Of a stretch of 26,532 nt of DNA, positions 1-9,008 are shown in pieces (position 1 is the stretch's first letter; each line of letters starts with the position of its first letter). Position numbers and translations under genes: made by a program. The notes beneath the pieces were generated by a model. The model was not told the origin of the DNA. It saw only the letters and a program-made list of their open reading frames with translations, and did not search any database. Source of the stretch: an uncultured Sphingomonadaceae bacterium (GTDB taxonomy: Bacteria > Pseudomonadota > Alphaproteobacteria > Sphingomonadales > Sphingomonadaceae); assembly GCA_938003725.1 (NCBI GenBank), contig CALKXX010000169.1, positions 1 through 26,532 of the forward strand. The letters run 5' to 3'.

Positions 1-3000
1 CGACGATCACCGCGGCGAACAACCCCGTTGATAGCCCCAATCTGTCCTCACCATTTGCGAGTTTCAACAACCTGTTCCTACAGGCTGGTGATATTAATGT
101 TGCCGGCGGTGAGCTAAACCAAGATCCCTTAACGCCGGTGGCTTCGATAATCGCCCCAGGCAATATTAACGCCAACGGTTTCGCAATCATCATGTCTGCG
201 CAGGCCATTGACGGGCTTGGTGGTACCATAACGGCCAGTTCGCTTTCCGCAGATATCAACGATACGCCGAGTGAAGCAGAAATCCTGGCCTTTGGGCAAT
301 CAGACGACAACGGGCTGTTAGACGGACAATGTGTTGAAGGTAATATCTGTCTTGGCACAGTGCTCGCGGACAATGCAGTGTTCATCGGACAAGGCAGCAA
401 TCCCGATGTGGTTCAAGCCATTGTTGAAAGCGGTACGATTACCGCCAACGACATATTGGTCACCACCCGCCGCGATATCGTGATGGGCACAACGGGTATT
501 GCGACCGTACTAGACGCCAGCAATCAATTGTCGTTGAACAGCACCCTAGGCGACGTCGATCTCGCTCAGGTTTCTGCTTCCAGCGATTCTATAACCATAG
601 ATGCTTTTGGAAGCTTGCTCGGCGATGCATCTCTCACAAGCGTCAATGATATCGGGATCACGGTTGGCCAGGACATCAATGCCGGTTCTATCAATACCGG
701 CGGTCAATTGACGCAGGTTACTCTGGTCGGTGGCGGGTTAGAGGCACAATATAATGCGCCAGGAAATATCATTGTCGGCAACCTGACGCAGGGAGCCAAT
801 GCGTCGGTAAATATTGTTGCTGGTGGAGATATCAGTTTTGACAGCATTACCCTGCCGGCAAACCAGCTCATCAACCTGAACACCGCCACGGGCGATGCGT
901 TTCTGGGAACCAATAGCAGCGCAACATCGGTAACCATCAATGCTCAGAATATTGGTTTCAATGACCTTCGCGCCGCAGGCCAGATAAGGTTGAATGCAAT
1001 TGGCAGCGATATTATCGGAACGGGTCCGGGTAATCTGTTAGCAGGCGGATCGATTGATCTTGATGCCACAGCCGATATCGACATAGGGTCGGCGGACAGT
1101 GGTTCAGTATTTAATGCCGATACCAGCGGCGCTGTTAATATTACCTCGCTAACCGCCGATTCGAACTCGGCGATTGTCGGTGGTTCGGTTTCCATCGACA
1201 ACGCCAATATGGGATTGTCCCTGACTATCGACGCAACCACTGGCGATATTGTTTCAACCGGCATTTTAAATGCAAGTAACTTCCTATTCACCGCAGAAGG
1301 AGACATTGATCTTGCCGCCACCAATACCGTGTCCTTTACCACTCTGAACGCCAATGGTGCCATAGATTTGGGCTCGATCAACGGCAGTAACTTAACGATT
1401 ACCGCGGGTACCGATTTAACTGCCGATACGTTGACTGCAAATAGTGGGTTTGGCGATTCTATGCGCCTAACCGCAAATGGCCTGATCGACGTTGAAACCA
1501 TCAACGCTCCTGGCGTCGTTCGGATCAATTCGGATTCCATCGATATCACGACTTTGGATGCCGCTCTGATTGATGCGAATGCAGCCGGGGCAATCAATCT
1601 CGGCAGCACAACGCTTACGTCCAATTCAACCATCACGGGTGGTTCGATCACATTGGGTGATCTGACCAATAATCTCTCTATCACCCTGATCGCAACCGCA
1701 GGCGACATCGTTGCGACCGATACAATTGATGTAGTGCAGTTTGTAGGAAACGCGGCGGGCGATATTCAATTAGCCACCGTACAATCCGTGACCACGATAA
1801 CCGCTGGTGCGGCTGGCCTAGCCTCGATCGATACCGCCAATAGCGGGAACGGAACAACCATCACCGGCAGCAACGTACTTTTAAACAACGGCGATATCGG
1901 AAGCGGGTTGGGCGGAGGAAGTTTGACGCTCAATGCCACTGCCGGAAATGTCAACGGCACAGGATCCATCACTGTAACGAGTGCGATTGATCTGGACGCA
2001 ACAGGTGACGTGAATTTTGGATCGCTAGACGGCGGTAACATCAATTTTGATGTCGATGCAGGAAATGACATCAACTTTGCCAACGCAGGTAGCCGCACCA
2101 ACATCAACATGAACGCGGTGGGTAGTATCAACGGTGGTGATCTGAATGCTGACAATATGATCAACTTGGACGCGAACAATATTGCCATCGGCGACGCCGA
2201 GGCATTCAATCTGAATTTTGACAGCGCTACCGATATATTATTCGACAGTATTACCTCACCCAACGCAGTGACACTGACGGCTTTGAACGGTTTGATCGGC
2301 AAAAATACCGGCAGCGGCGATATTAACAGTGATGGCGATATATCAACGACATCTCAATCAATTGATGTCGGTAATCTGGTATCTGGTGGAGATATTCTGG
2401 CGGATATTACGCTTAGCGATGCCGCTTTCGGATTGCTTGATGCAACCGGTAACATAACGATAACCGGAGCAGCGGACGTTGTTGTAGACACCGCAATTTC
2501 GGGCGGAGCCACCGACATCAATGCCAGTGGGATCACACTGAACAACGGTACGATCGGCAATGGTCTGACCTTGACCGCAACCGCAACCGACATAGTTGGC
2601 GTGGGTATTATCGACGTCACAAGCGGGATTGATCTTGACGCACCGGGTGACATTACATTTGGTTCACTGACCGCATCCGATACGTTCACCGTTGATGCGG
2701 GCGGTTCGATCACCTTTGATGGCGCGAACACAACGGTTGGCAGCGTGATCATGAACGCGGTAACGGACATAAATGGCGGCTCTCTGTCGACCCAGAACGC
2801 CGGGGCAACCGACAATATCGACCTGACCGCAGGCGGCGCGATCAATATCGATGACGCCACATCCGGAGAGAATATCCTTCTGGCGGGCGATTCCGTTGAG
2901 ACCGGCGCGCTGAACTCGCGCTTGGCGATTGATGTAGATGCGACCAACGCAACGTCATTTGACGGCGTCGCCAGCGGGACGACCACATCGATTGATGCGG

Positions 3001-4667
3001 ATGGCGGAGTTGATGTTGCCAACTTGACCTCTGGCGGTGTGGTCAATCTGACAGCGGATAGCGGTACAATATCAGTAGATGAACTAAACACGGCGGCAAC
3101 CGTATCGGCACAAGGACAGGACATTGCTATCACGAGCAGCGGCAGCCTGAGTTTCAGCGATGCTGCTGCGACAAATGGCGACATCGCTATTGGAACGGAC
3201 GGTGATCTGAACATTACGCAAAGTAATGCCAGCAACGATGTTATGCTTTCGTCGACAAACGGTTCAGTCACGCTTGGCGATACAGAAGCGGGACAAAGCG
3301 GTGCTGGGAACCTGATTGTAAATGCGGGCGACAGCATTGTGACCAATGGCGACGCCCTAGCTGCCGACACGCTTGGCTTCGTTGCGGGCGGCTTGGTCGA
3401 CATTCGCGGATTGGCGACAGGCACAAATATCACCGCCTCCAGCTCTGATCTCAATATCGCAACGGGGGCCCAATTGGGGGATTTCGAACAGACGTCCAAT
3501 GTTGTCATCAACAGCGATGGCACCAACCAAGTCGTCCTAGGTGACTCGGGTGCTTCCGGATCATTCAGACTGGACAATAGCGAGTTTTCCCGCATTCAGT
3601 CGAGCGGCGATCTGACCATCGCGGTAGACGCAACCGGTGGAACTCGTCCTGACCTGATGATCGGTGACCTGGACGTCATGGTCGGCGAAAATATTAGCGG
3701 CGCGCAAAATGCCAATATTGGTTTCGCGGGTGCACTGAATATCACATCCGGTCAGTCCACACTGGTCGAAGGTGATCTCAATCTTTCCAACGCCAGCATA
3801 AATACGCAGCTTAACCTGGCTGCGACCGAAGATCTCTTAATTGATTTGGCAGGGGGCCTGGTTCAAGTCGCCAATCTGAATGGCGGATATACTGGTCAAT
3901 TGTCGCTGACGGCACAGAATATTCTAGCGCTGTCTGACTCTGTCGGTGACACTTCCGGATTGACGGTCGCTGAGATTGACACGCGTCTTGCCGACAATGA
4001 TGGGGTAGATAATGTTGACGGCGTTATCCGCGGCGGTGACGCTATATTTAATGCGACCGGTAGCATCTTGATCCAGAATACGGCATCGGGAACCGACTTC
4101 GCGTTGCGCCGCGGATTCAGTTTGAATTCACTCGCCATCAATGGGCCCGCCGATACCATTGTGATCAATGGAATCGTAAATGGTCAAACCGGAATTGACG
4201 CTATCGCCGCAAGCAGCATCGCAGCAGGTTTTGACGTTGCATCAACGCTAAATGGTTGTGTGATTGTTAATCCTGCCAGCTGTTCGGGAGTGATAACCCC
4301 ACCACCACCACCACCACCACCACCACCACCTCCTCCTCCTCCTCCTCCTCCGCCTCCTCCGCCTCCTCCGCCGCCTCCGCCGCCGGTGGATGTCGATGAT
4401 CCGCAAATCGATGATCCGGTCCAGGATGTCATTGACGAAGAAGTGACGCGGGAAGAAGGCACCGGTGTCGGTGATCCGTTCGAAACAAACCTGATCACCT
4501 TGCGTGAGACCGAAGAATTTATTGATGAACCACTGATCGACGAACCGGTTACGGGCGCAGGCAATGATGACTTCTGGGTCAGCGAAAGCGAATGTGAAGA
4601 TGGCGGGAGCAGCGGTTCTTGCAGCAACAGCTCATCGGCAGATAATGACCTTGAACCTGCGGAGTAG
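1..4667 (+). CDS. Filamentous haemagglutinin/TpsA-like giant adhesin, 3' part (5' end outside window)
   Basis: The frame is open from the left edge, so the GTG at 138 is internal and the gene starts upstream. More than 1,500 residues are visible. About 1,380 of them are a low-complexity repetitive array rich in G, D, I, N, T, S and A, with many GDI, INxGSI and LTATxGDI phrases of roughly 20 residues. This is the pattern of right-handed beta-helix exoproteins (FhaB/HMW, two-partner secretion). A cysteine pair (NGCVIVNPASCSG) is followed by 29 consecutive prolines (4299-4385). The tail is about 90 acidic residues with a second cysteine pair (SECEDGGSSGSC) and ends in TAG. Likely role: surface-exposed or secreted adhesin, with the proline run as a rigid wall-spanning stalk. 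No TpsB/FhaC transporter and no autotransporter barrel is visible here; the partner would have to lie upstream. The N-terminal TPS domain is not visible, so the class is inferred from the repeats. Confidence 0.8.
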   Translation, partial: TITAANNPVDSPNLSSPFASFNNLFLQAGDINVAGGELNQDPLTPVASIIAPGNINANGFAIIMSAQAIDGLGGTITASSLSADINDTPSEAEILAFGQSDDNGLLDGQCVEGNICLGTVLADNAVFIGQGSNPDVVQAIVESGTITANDILVTTRRDIVMGTTGIATVLDASNQLSLNSTLGDVDLAQVSASSDSITIDAFGSLLGDASLTSVNDIGITVGQDINAGSINTGGQLTQVTLVGGGLEAQYNAPGNIIVGNLTQGANASVNIVAGGDISFDSITLPANQLINLNTATGDAFLGTNSSATSVTINAQNIGFNDLRAAGQIRLNAIGSDIIGTGPGNLLAGGSIDLDATADIDIGSADSGSVFNADTSGAVNITSLTADSNSAIVGGSVSIDNANMGLSLTIDATTGDIVSTGILNASNFLFTAEGDIDLAATNTVSFTTLNANGAIDLGSINGSNLTITAGTDLTADTLTANSGFGDSMRLTANGLIDVETINAPGVVRINSDSIDITTLDAALIDANAAGAINLGSTTLTSNSTITGGSITLGDLTNNLSITLIATAGDIVATDTIDVVQFVGNAAGDIQLATVQSVTTITAGAAGLASIDTANSGNGTTITGSNVLLNNGDIGSGLGGGSLTLNATAGNVNGTGSITVTSAIDLDATGDVNFGSLDGGNINFDVDAGNDINFANAGSRTNINMNAVGSINGGDLNADNMINLDANNIAIGDAEAFNLNFDSATDILFDSITSPNAVTLTALNGLIGKNTGSGDINSDGDISTTSQSIDVGNLVSGGDILADITLSDAAFGLLDATGNITITGAADVVVDTAISGGATDINASGITLNNGTIGNGLTLTATATDIVGVGIIDVTSGIDLDAPGDITFGSLTASDTFTVDAGGSITFDGANTTVGSVIMNAVTDINGGSLSTQNAGATDNIDLTAGGAINIDDATSGENILLAGDSVETGALNSRLAIDVDATNATSFDGVASGTTTSIDADGGVDVANLTSGGVVNLTADSGTISVDELNTAATVSAQGQDIAITSSGSLSFSDAAATNGDIAIGTDGDLNITQSNASNDVMLSSTNGSVTLGDTEAGQSGAGNLIVNAGDSIVTNGDALAADTLGFVAGGLVDIRGLATGTNITASSSDLNIATGAQLGDFEQTSNVVINSDGTNQVVLGDSGASGSFRLDNSEFSRIQSSGDLTIAVDATGGTRPDLMIGDLDVMVGENISGAQNANIGFAGALNITSGQSTLVEGDLNLSNASINTQLNLAATEDLLIDLAGGLVQVANLNGGYTGQLSLTAQNILALSDSVGDTSGLTVAEIDTRLADNDGVDNVDGVIRGGDAIFNATGSILIQNTASGTDFALRRGFSLNSLAINGPADTIVINGIVNGQTGIDAIAASSIAAGFDVASTLNGCVIVNPASCSGVITPPPPPPPPPPPPPPPPPPPPPPPPPPPPPVDVDDPQIDDPVQDVIDEEVTREEGTGVGDPFETNLITLRETEEFIDEPLIDEPVTGAGNDDFWVSESECEDGGSSGSCSNSSSADNDLEPAE
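4299..4385 (+). repeat. Trinucleotide (CCN) microsatellite encoding 29 prolines
   Basis: There are 29 consecutive proline codons. The first ten are CCA, the next seven are CCT, and the rest are a CCT/CCG mixture. The block structure suggests growth by slippage of separate triplet runs. Any gain or loss keeps the reading frame, so the tract can vary in length without breaking the gene. The CCT part is a homopyrimidine stretch. Confidence 0.95.
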
Positions 4668-4691
4668 AATACCGAGTGCCAGTCACGACAA

Positions 4692-4726
4692 TTGACCGGT
4701 TGACCTCTCGCTCCACAACCTATTAG
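4692..4726 (+). promoter_or_regulatory. Possible sigma-70-type promoter for cysS
   Basis: Two TTGACC hexamers (4692-4697 and 4700-4705) precede TATTAG (4721-4726). The spacer is 15 bases from the second hexamer, which is shorter than ideal. If it is used, transcription would begin almost at the cysS start codon, giving a very short or absent leader. This is pattern evidence only. Confidence 0.25.
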
Positions 4727-4735
4727 GCGGTGGGC

Positions 4736-6238
4736 ATGAACGATTCAGATGCCCACCCGCTAAAGCTATTTAACAGCCTGACCCGCGAATTACAGATTTT
4801 TGACTCTGTGCATGATGGTGAAGCGCGCGTTTATACCTGCGGCCCGACGGTCTATAACTATCAGCATATCGGCAACATGCGCGCCTATATTTTTGCAGAT
4901 CTGCTGGGGCGTACGCTCAGTTGGCAGGGGTATAAACTTACCCATGTCATCAATATTACCGATGTCGGCCATCTGACATCGGATGCCGATGTCGGCGATG
5001 ACAAGATGGAAAAAGCAGCGGAAAAGTCCGGAAAATCGGCTTGGGATATCGCAAAATATTATACCAATGCCTATTGGAAGGATATTGATCGCCTGAATAT
5101 CCGTCAGCCTGCCAAATGGTCTATCGCGACCGACCATGTGGAAGAAATGATCGATTTTGCGAAAAGCATAGCCGACAAACATTGCTACGAATGCGACACC
5201 GGACTTTATTTCGATACGACAACCGTGCCCAATTATGGCGCACTTGCCAGAGCGAGTACCGAAGAGGGCGAAGGCCGGATCGATACGGTGGAAGGCAAGC
5301 GCAATCAGAATGATTTTGCAATCTGGCGCAAGACACCGCCGGACGAAACCCGGCAAATGGAATGGGACAGCCCGTGGGGTAAAGGCGCACCGGGCTGGCA
5401 TCTGGAATGTTCCCAAATGAGTATGAAATATCTCGGGGATCGGTTTGACATTCACACCGGCGGGATTGACCATCGGGAGATCCATCACCCAAATGAAATC
5501 GCGCAGAATCAAGCATATAATAGCTGTGACCATAGTGGCGCAAATATCTGGATGCACAATAATTTCCTGATTGACCGAGCCGGAAAAATGTCAAAATCCA
5601 GCGGTGACTTTTTGCGGCTACAGGTACTGATCGACAAGGGTATCCATCCGCTCGCCTATCGCCTGATGTGCTTACAGGCCCATTATCGTAGCGAACTGGA
5701 GTTTACGTGGGAGAATTTGGTTGCGGCACTGACGCGGTTGAAGCGGATTGTGATGGGTGTTGAGAGACTCAAACAACGCATAGCGGATCGTCATCCTGAA
5801 CTTCTTTCAGGATCTCCGGAAATCCTGACCAAAGTTCAGGATGACAAAGAAAGAGCTCATCCAAAGCTGATCGAAATTCGAGAACAGCTGCAATCAGCAA
5901 TGACCGACGATTTAAACAGTCCGAAAGCCATCCCGCTACTGGAAGAACTTCTGACCCTGAAAAAAGTTGATGCAAGGCAGCGATGGAATTTGCTTAGCGA
6001 AATGGAACAAATTTTTGGCCTTGAGCTGACAAATATCACAAGAAGTGATCTTCGTGTTCGTCCTGCTGAACACTCAATCGCGGAAACAGATATTGAAGCG
6101 AAACTGGACGAGCGCCAAAAAGCCAAAGCCGAAAAAGATTTCGAAACCGCTGATGCCATCCGCGATGAACTGACCGCACAAGGCGTGGATCTTATGGATG
6201 GCGATCCCCTACGCTGGGAATGGAGAATAGAGATATGA
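4736..6238 (+). CDS. cysS: Cysteinyl-tRNA synthetase carrying an in-frame palindromic-repeat insertion
   Basis: Class I aminoacyl-tRNA synthetase that charges tRNA-Cys in the cytoplasm. Visible motifs are the first zinc-ligand cysteine in TCGPTVYNYQHIGN (C35), the HIGN signature (44-47), GWHLEC (C225), HHPNE (H250, E254) completing the zinc site, and KMSKS (284-288). The C-terminal helical part (DDLNSPKA, then a lysine-rich ETADAIRDEL segment) is also typical. About 500 residues is slightly longer than most family members. The extra length falls around residues 352-373, where a 56-bp palindrome is read through in frame. ATG 4736 is preferred because AGGCGG lies five bases upstream; GTG 4730 would add two residues. 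The stop overlaps the next start (ATGA at 6235-6238), so the two genes are probably co-transcribed. Confidence 0.97.
   Translation: MNDSDAHPLKLFNSLTRELQIFDSVHDGEARVYTCGPTVYNYQHIGNMRAYIFADLLGRTLSWQGYKLTHVINITDVGHLTSDADVGDDKMEKAAEKSGKSAWDIAKYYTNAYWKDIDRLNIRQPAKWSIATDHVEEMIDFAKSIADKHCYECDTGLYFDTTTVPNYGALARASTEEGEGRIDTVEGKRNQNDFAIWRKTPPDETRQMEWDSPWGKGAPGWHLECSQMSMKYLGDRFDIHTGGIDHREIHHPNEIAQNQAYNSCDHSGANIWMHNNFLIDRAGKMSKSSGDFLRLQVLIDKGIHPLAYRLMCLQAHYRSELEFTWENLVAALTRLKRIVMGVERLKQRIADRHPELLSGSPEILTKVQDDKERAHPKLIEIREQLQSAMTDDLNSPKAIPLLEELLTLKKVDARQRWNLLSEMEQIFGLELTNITRSDLRVRPAEHSIAETDIEAKLDERQKAKAEKDFETADAIRDELTAQGVDLMDGDPLRWEWRIEI
5790..5845. repeat. 56-bp palindromic repeat element inserted in frame in cysS
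   Basis: The outer arms GTCATCCTGAAC (5790-5801) and GTTCAGGATGAC (5834-5845) are perfect reverse complements. The inner parts continue the symmetry, with about 24 of 28 positions pairing across the whole element. The sense strand reads RHPELLSGSPEILTKVQDD; the antisense strand reads an almost identical HPELWSGFPEILKEVQDD. The HPELxSGS phrase is what I expect from the dispersed GTCATCCTGAAC repeats found in many bacterial genomes. Intragenic, in-frame placement resembles Rickettsia palindromic elements. Confidence 0.85.
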
Positions 6239-7182
6239 GCAAACCAAAAGCGGCGATGGCTTCCTTGGTCCGTCCACTCGTCGAACCGCATTGCGAAGCT
6301 CTGGACGTGACATGGTTTACCAGCACGCAAGAGGCGATGGAAGCGGCACCGCATGCGGAAATCGGTTGGTTCGATATGTATGACAAGGACAAGATGGCGG
6401 AGGTAATCGCTTCGGCCACAAACTTGAAATGGCTCAACAGTATCTATGCCGGCGTCGAACATTTTCCACTGGAGCAACTAAAGTCTCAGGGCACAGTTCT
6501 GACCAATGGCGCTGGCCTTAATAGCGCGCCGATTGCGGAATTTGCGGTAATGATGATGTTGTCGGCGGCAAAACGGATGGACGTCATCCTTGCGAATCAA
6601 CGCGATCACAATTGGCTGGAAATCCCGCCCGGCAACGCTGAAACCGCCGATAGCAAAGCGCTCATCATCGGCTATGGTGGAATTGGTCAACAAATTGCAA
6701 AGAGACTTGCCGGGTTCGATGTTGAAGTAACCGCTGTCCGGCGCACGGCAACTGGCGAGCCAAATGTGATCGGCCTGAATGACTGGCGTGACCGGCTTGG
6801 CGAGTTTGACTGGATATTTCTATCTGCCCCCGCAACGAGCGATACCAAACATATGCTGAGCGCAGCAGAATTTACGGCCATGAAATCATCGGCATGGTTG
6901 ATCAATGTCGCGCGTGGTTCACTGGTGGATCAGGATGCCCTGATTACGGCGTTGGAAAGCAAAGCCATCGGCGGTGCGGCTCTGGACGTCGCCGACCCGG
7001 AACCTTTGCCAAAAGACAACCCGCTTTGGGATGTGCAAAATTGCATCATTACCATGCACCTTTCCGGTCAGGCGCAAACGCGTATGTTCCAAAGAGCCGC
7101 AGCCCGCTTTGTGGAAAATTTGAAACGCTATCAGAACGGCAAAGAAATGATTGCCGTGGCCGATTTTGAACGTGGGTATTAG
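6235..7182 (+). CDS. D-isomer-specific 2-hydroxyacid dehydrogenase family protein
   Basis: This is a 315-residue NAD(P)-dependent oxidoreductase interconverting a 2-hydroxyacid and a 2-oxoacid; the substrate cannot be read from the sequence. The Rossmann signature GYGGIG is at 146-151, followed by basic residues (AVRR, 167-170) where a cofactor-specificity residue is expected. The catalytic triad is visible: R227 in NVARGSLVD, E256 in DPEPLP, and H275 in MHLSG. The N-terminal substrate domain includes YAGVEHF and NGAGLNSAPIAEFAV, typical of the phosphoglycerate/glyoxylate reductase-like branch. ATG 6235 overlaps the cysS stop and has GGAG nine bases upstream; the ATG at 6220 would overlap cysS further. 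Overlap with cysS implies translational coupling. It may work with the ALS/ALDH pair that follows after 168 bases, but that is inference. Confidence 0.93.
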   Translation: MSKPKAAMASLVRPLVEPHCEALDVTWFTSTQEAMEAAPHAEIGWFDMYDKDKMAEVIASATNLKWLNSIYAGVEHFPLEQLKSQGTVLTNGAGLNSAPIAEFAVMMMLSAAKRMDVILANQRDHNWLEIPPGNAETADSKALIIGYGGIGQQIAKRLAGFDVEVTAVRRTATGEPNVIGLNDWRDRLGEFDWIFLSAPATSDTKHMLSAAEFTAMKSSAWLINVARGSLVDQDALITALESKAIGGAALDVADPEPLPKDNPLWDVQNCIITMHLSGQAQTRMFQRAAARFVENLKRYQNGKEMIAVADFERGY

Positions 7183-7350
7183 GGCATAGAAGTTATTCAA
7201 TATTCTGCCGTGACTCTTCATCAATTTTGACTTATCAACCAATGGCATAGGGGTAGAGATCAACCTGTTTCGAGAGGGGATGCAGGTTTTTCTTGGGGTC
7301 GTTGCCGTTTCACCATAGCTTACTGGTCTAGCAGCCAAGGAAGGACCCAC

Positions 7351-8997
7351 ATGACTAAAGCATCCGATCTGTTCGTAGAATGTCTGGAAAACGAAGGCGT
7401 TGAATATTTATTCGGCGTTCCGGGCGAAGAAAATCTGGATATGCTGGACAGCCTGTCTCGCTCCAAAAAAATCAAACTCATCCTGACCCGCCACGAACAA
7501 GGTGCTGGCTTCATGGCCGCTACTTATGGAAGGCACACCGGAAAGACCGGTGTTTGCATGGCGACACTTGGGCCAGGCGCTACAAATTTGGTGACCGCAG
7601 CGGCCTATGCGCAACTGGGCGGTATGCCGATCCTTATGGTCACTGGCCAGAAACCAATCAAAAAGTCCAAACAGGGTCGTTTCCAGATACTTGATGTCGT
7701 GGATATGATGGGACCAATTACGAAGTTCACGCATCAACTCGCCTCCGCAGACAATATCCCAAGCCGTGTGCGCGAATCCATCCGGCTTGCCGAAGAAGAA
7801 AAGCCGGGCGCGACGCATATTGAGTTCCCGGAAGATATCGCTGATGAAGATACCGACTCCAGACCGATACAGCCTAGCATAACCCGGCGCCCGGTCGCAG
7901 AGGCCAAGGCAATACGGGCTGCAACGAAAAAAATTGAGAATGCCAAATCACCCATTTTGGTAATCGGCGGCGGTGCCAATCGCACCACCACCGGCCGCAT
8001 GCTGACGCAATTTATCGAAAAGACCGGTATCCCTTTTGTCACCACACAGCTGGGCAAAGGTGTGGTCGATGAAACCAATAAGGAATTTATGGGCTGTGCA
8101 GCTCTTTCTGCAAATGACTTTGTTCACAGCGCAATCGAATCCGCCGACCTGATCATCAACGTTGGTCATGACGTTATCGAAAAACCACCATTCTTCATGA
8201 ACGATGACAGCGCAGAAGTCATTCACGTCTCGATGAACCCGGCGGAAGTGGATCCAGTCTACTTCCCGCAGGTCGAAGTAATTGGAGACATTGGAAATGC
8301 CGTCTGGCAAATGAAAGAAGACATTGTTCCGTCCGGCAGCTGGAATTTCGATGCGATGTACAAAGCGCGTCAGGCCGAAACGGATCACACAGCGACCATG
8401 GACGGTGATGTGCGCTACCCAATATATCCGCCGCACTTGGTAAAAGTGATCAGGGATAAAATGCCCGCCGATGGCATAATCTGTTTAGACAACGGCGTCT
8501 ATAAAATTTGGTTTGCGCGCAACTATAACGCCCGACAGGCAAACACCGTGTTGCTGGACAATGCGCTCGCGACAATGGGCGCAGGGCTTCCCTCCGCCAT
8601 GGCCTCTGCCATGGTCTATCCTGATCGCAAAGTGATGGCGATTTGCGGCGATGGTGGTTTCATGATGAACAGTCAGGAAATGGAAACAGCAGTCCGGTTG
8701 AAGCTGAACATAACCGTGCTGATCCTGAATGACAGTAGCTATGGCATGATCCGCTGGAAACAAGCCAATATGGGATTCAAGGATTGGGGACTAACCTATG
8801 GCAATCCCGATTTCGTCAAATATGCCGAAAGTTACGGAGCCCATGGGCATCGCATAACCAGCGCGGAAAATCTGCAGCAAACGGTCGACAAATGCTTGAA
8901 CAGCGAAGGCGTCCACCTGATCGATTGTCCGGTAGATTATTCCGACAATGACCGTATTCTCAATCACGAAATCAAGGAACTCAGCGCGAAAGTGTGA
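7351..8997 (+). CDS. Acetolactate synthase-like ThDP-dependent enzyme (catabolic AlsS type)
   Basis: A complete 548-residue three-domain ThDP enzyme. The catalytic glutamate is present in RHEQGAGFMA (E49), so it is not glyoxylate carboligase-like. The ThDP/Mg motif begins at GDGGFMMN (433 onward) and ends at NDSSYGMIRW. The central domain phrase INVGHDVIEKPPFF resembles the corresponding stretch of Bacillus AlsS-type enzymes more than IlvB/IlvI. No ilvN-like regulatory subunit gene is adjacent, which also favours a catabolic or special-purpose role. Expected reaction: condensation of two pyruvates to 2-acetolactate with CO2 release, though another 2-oxoacid/aldehyde pair is possible. AAGGAAGG seven bases before ATG 7351 is a strong ribosome-binding site. 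The stop sits 11 bases before the ALDH start, so the two are likely one operon. Confidence 0.88.
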   Translation: MTKASDLFVECLENEGVEYLFGVPGEENLDMLDSLSRSKKIKLILTRHEQGAGFMAATYGRHTGKTGVCMATLGPGATNLVTAAAYAQLGGMPILMVTGQKPIKKSKQGRFQILDVVDMMGPITKFTHQLASADNIPSRVRESIRLAEEEKPGATHIEFPEDIADEDTDSRPIQPSITRRPVAEAKAIRAATKKIENAKSPILVIGGGANRTTTGRMLTQFIEKTGIPFVTTQLGKGVVDETNKEFMGCAALSANDFVHSAIESADLIINVGHDVIEKPPFFMNDDSAEVIHVSMNPAEVDPVYFPQVEVIGDIGNAVWQMKEDIVPSGSWNFDAMYKARQAETDHTATMDGDVRYPIYPPHLVKVIRDKMPADGIICLDNGVYKIWFARNYNARQANTVLLDNALATMGAGLPSAMASAMVYPDRKVMAICGDGGFMMNSQEMETAVRLKLNITVLILNDSSYGMIRWKQANMGFKDWGLTYGNPDFVKYAESYGAHGHRITSAENLQQTVDKCLNSEGVHLIDCPVDYSDNDRILNHEIKELSAKV

Positions 8998-9008
8998 GTA
9001 GGAATTTC

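Noticed and set aside
2354..3595. 413-aa minus-strand ORF antisense to the adhesin (and neighbours at 944-1708, 1766-2302)
   Set aside because: Composition (Ser/Pro/Val-rich, no domain, no ribosome-binding site) is what the complement of a GDI/INT-rich repeat array gives; the plus frame is clearly coding.
4184..4627. Minus-strand ORF with a poly-glycine run
   Set aside because: It is the complement of the proline codons (CCN/GGN) and tail; no start context or homology pattern.
4790..5557. 255-aa minus-strand ORF opposite cysS
   Set aside because: The + strand carries every CysRS motif; the antisense frame shows no domain.
7227..7255. TTGACT-based promoter upstream of the acetolactate synthase-like gene
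   Set aside because: A -35-like hexamer is present but no acceptable -10 hexamer at the right distance.
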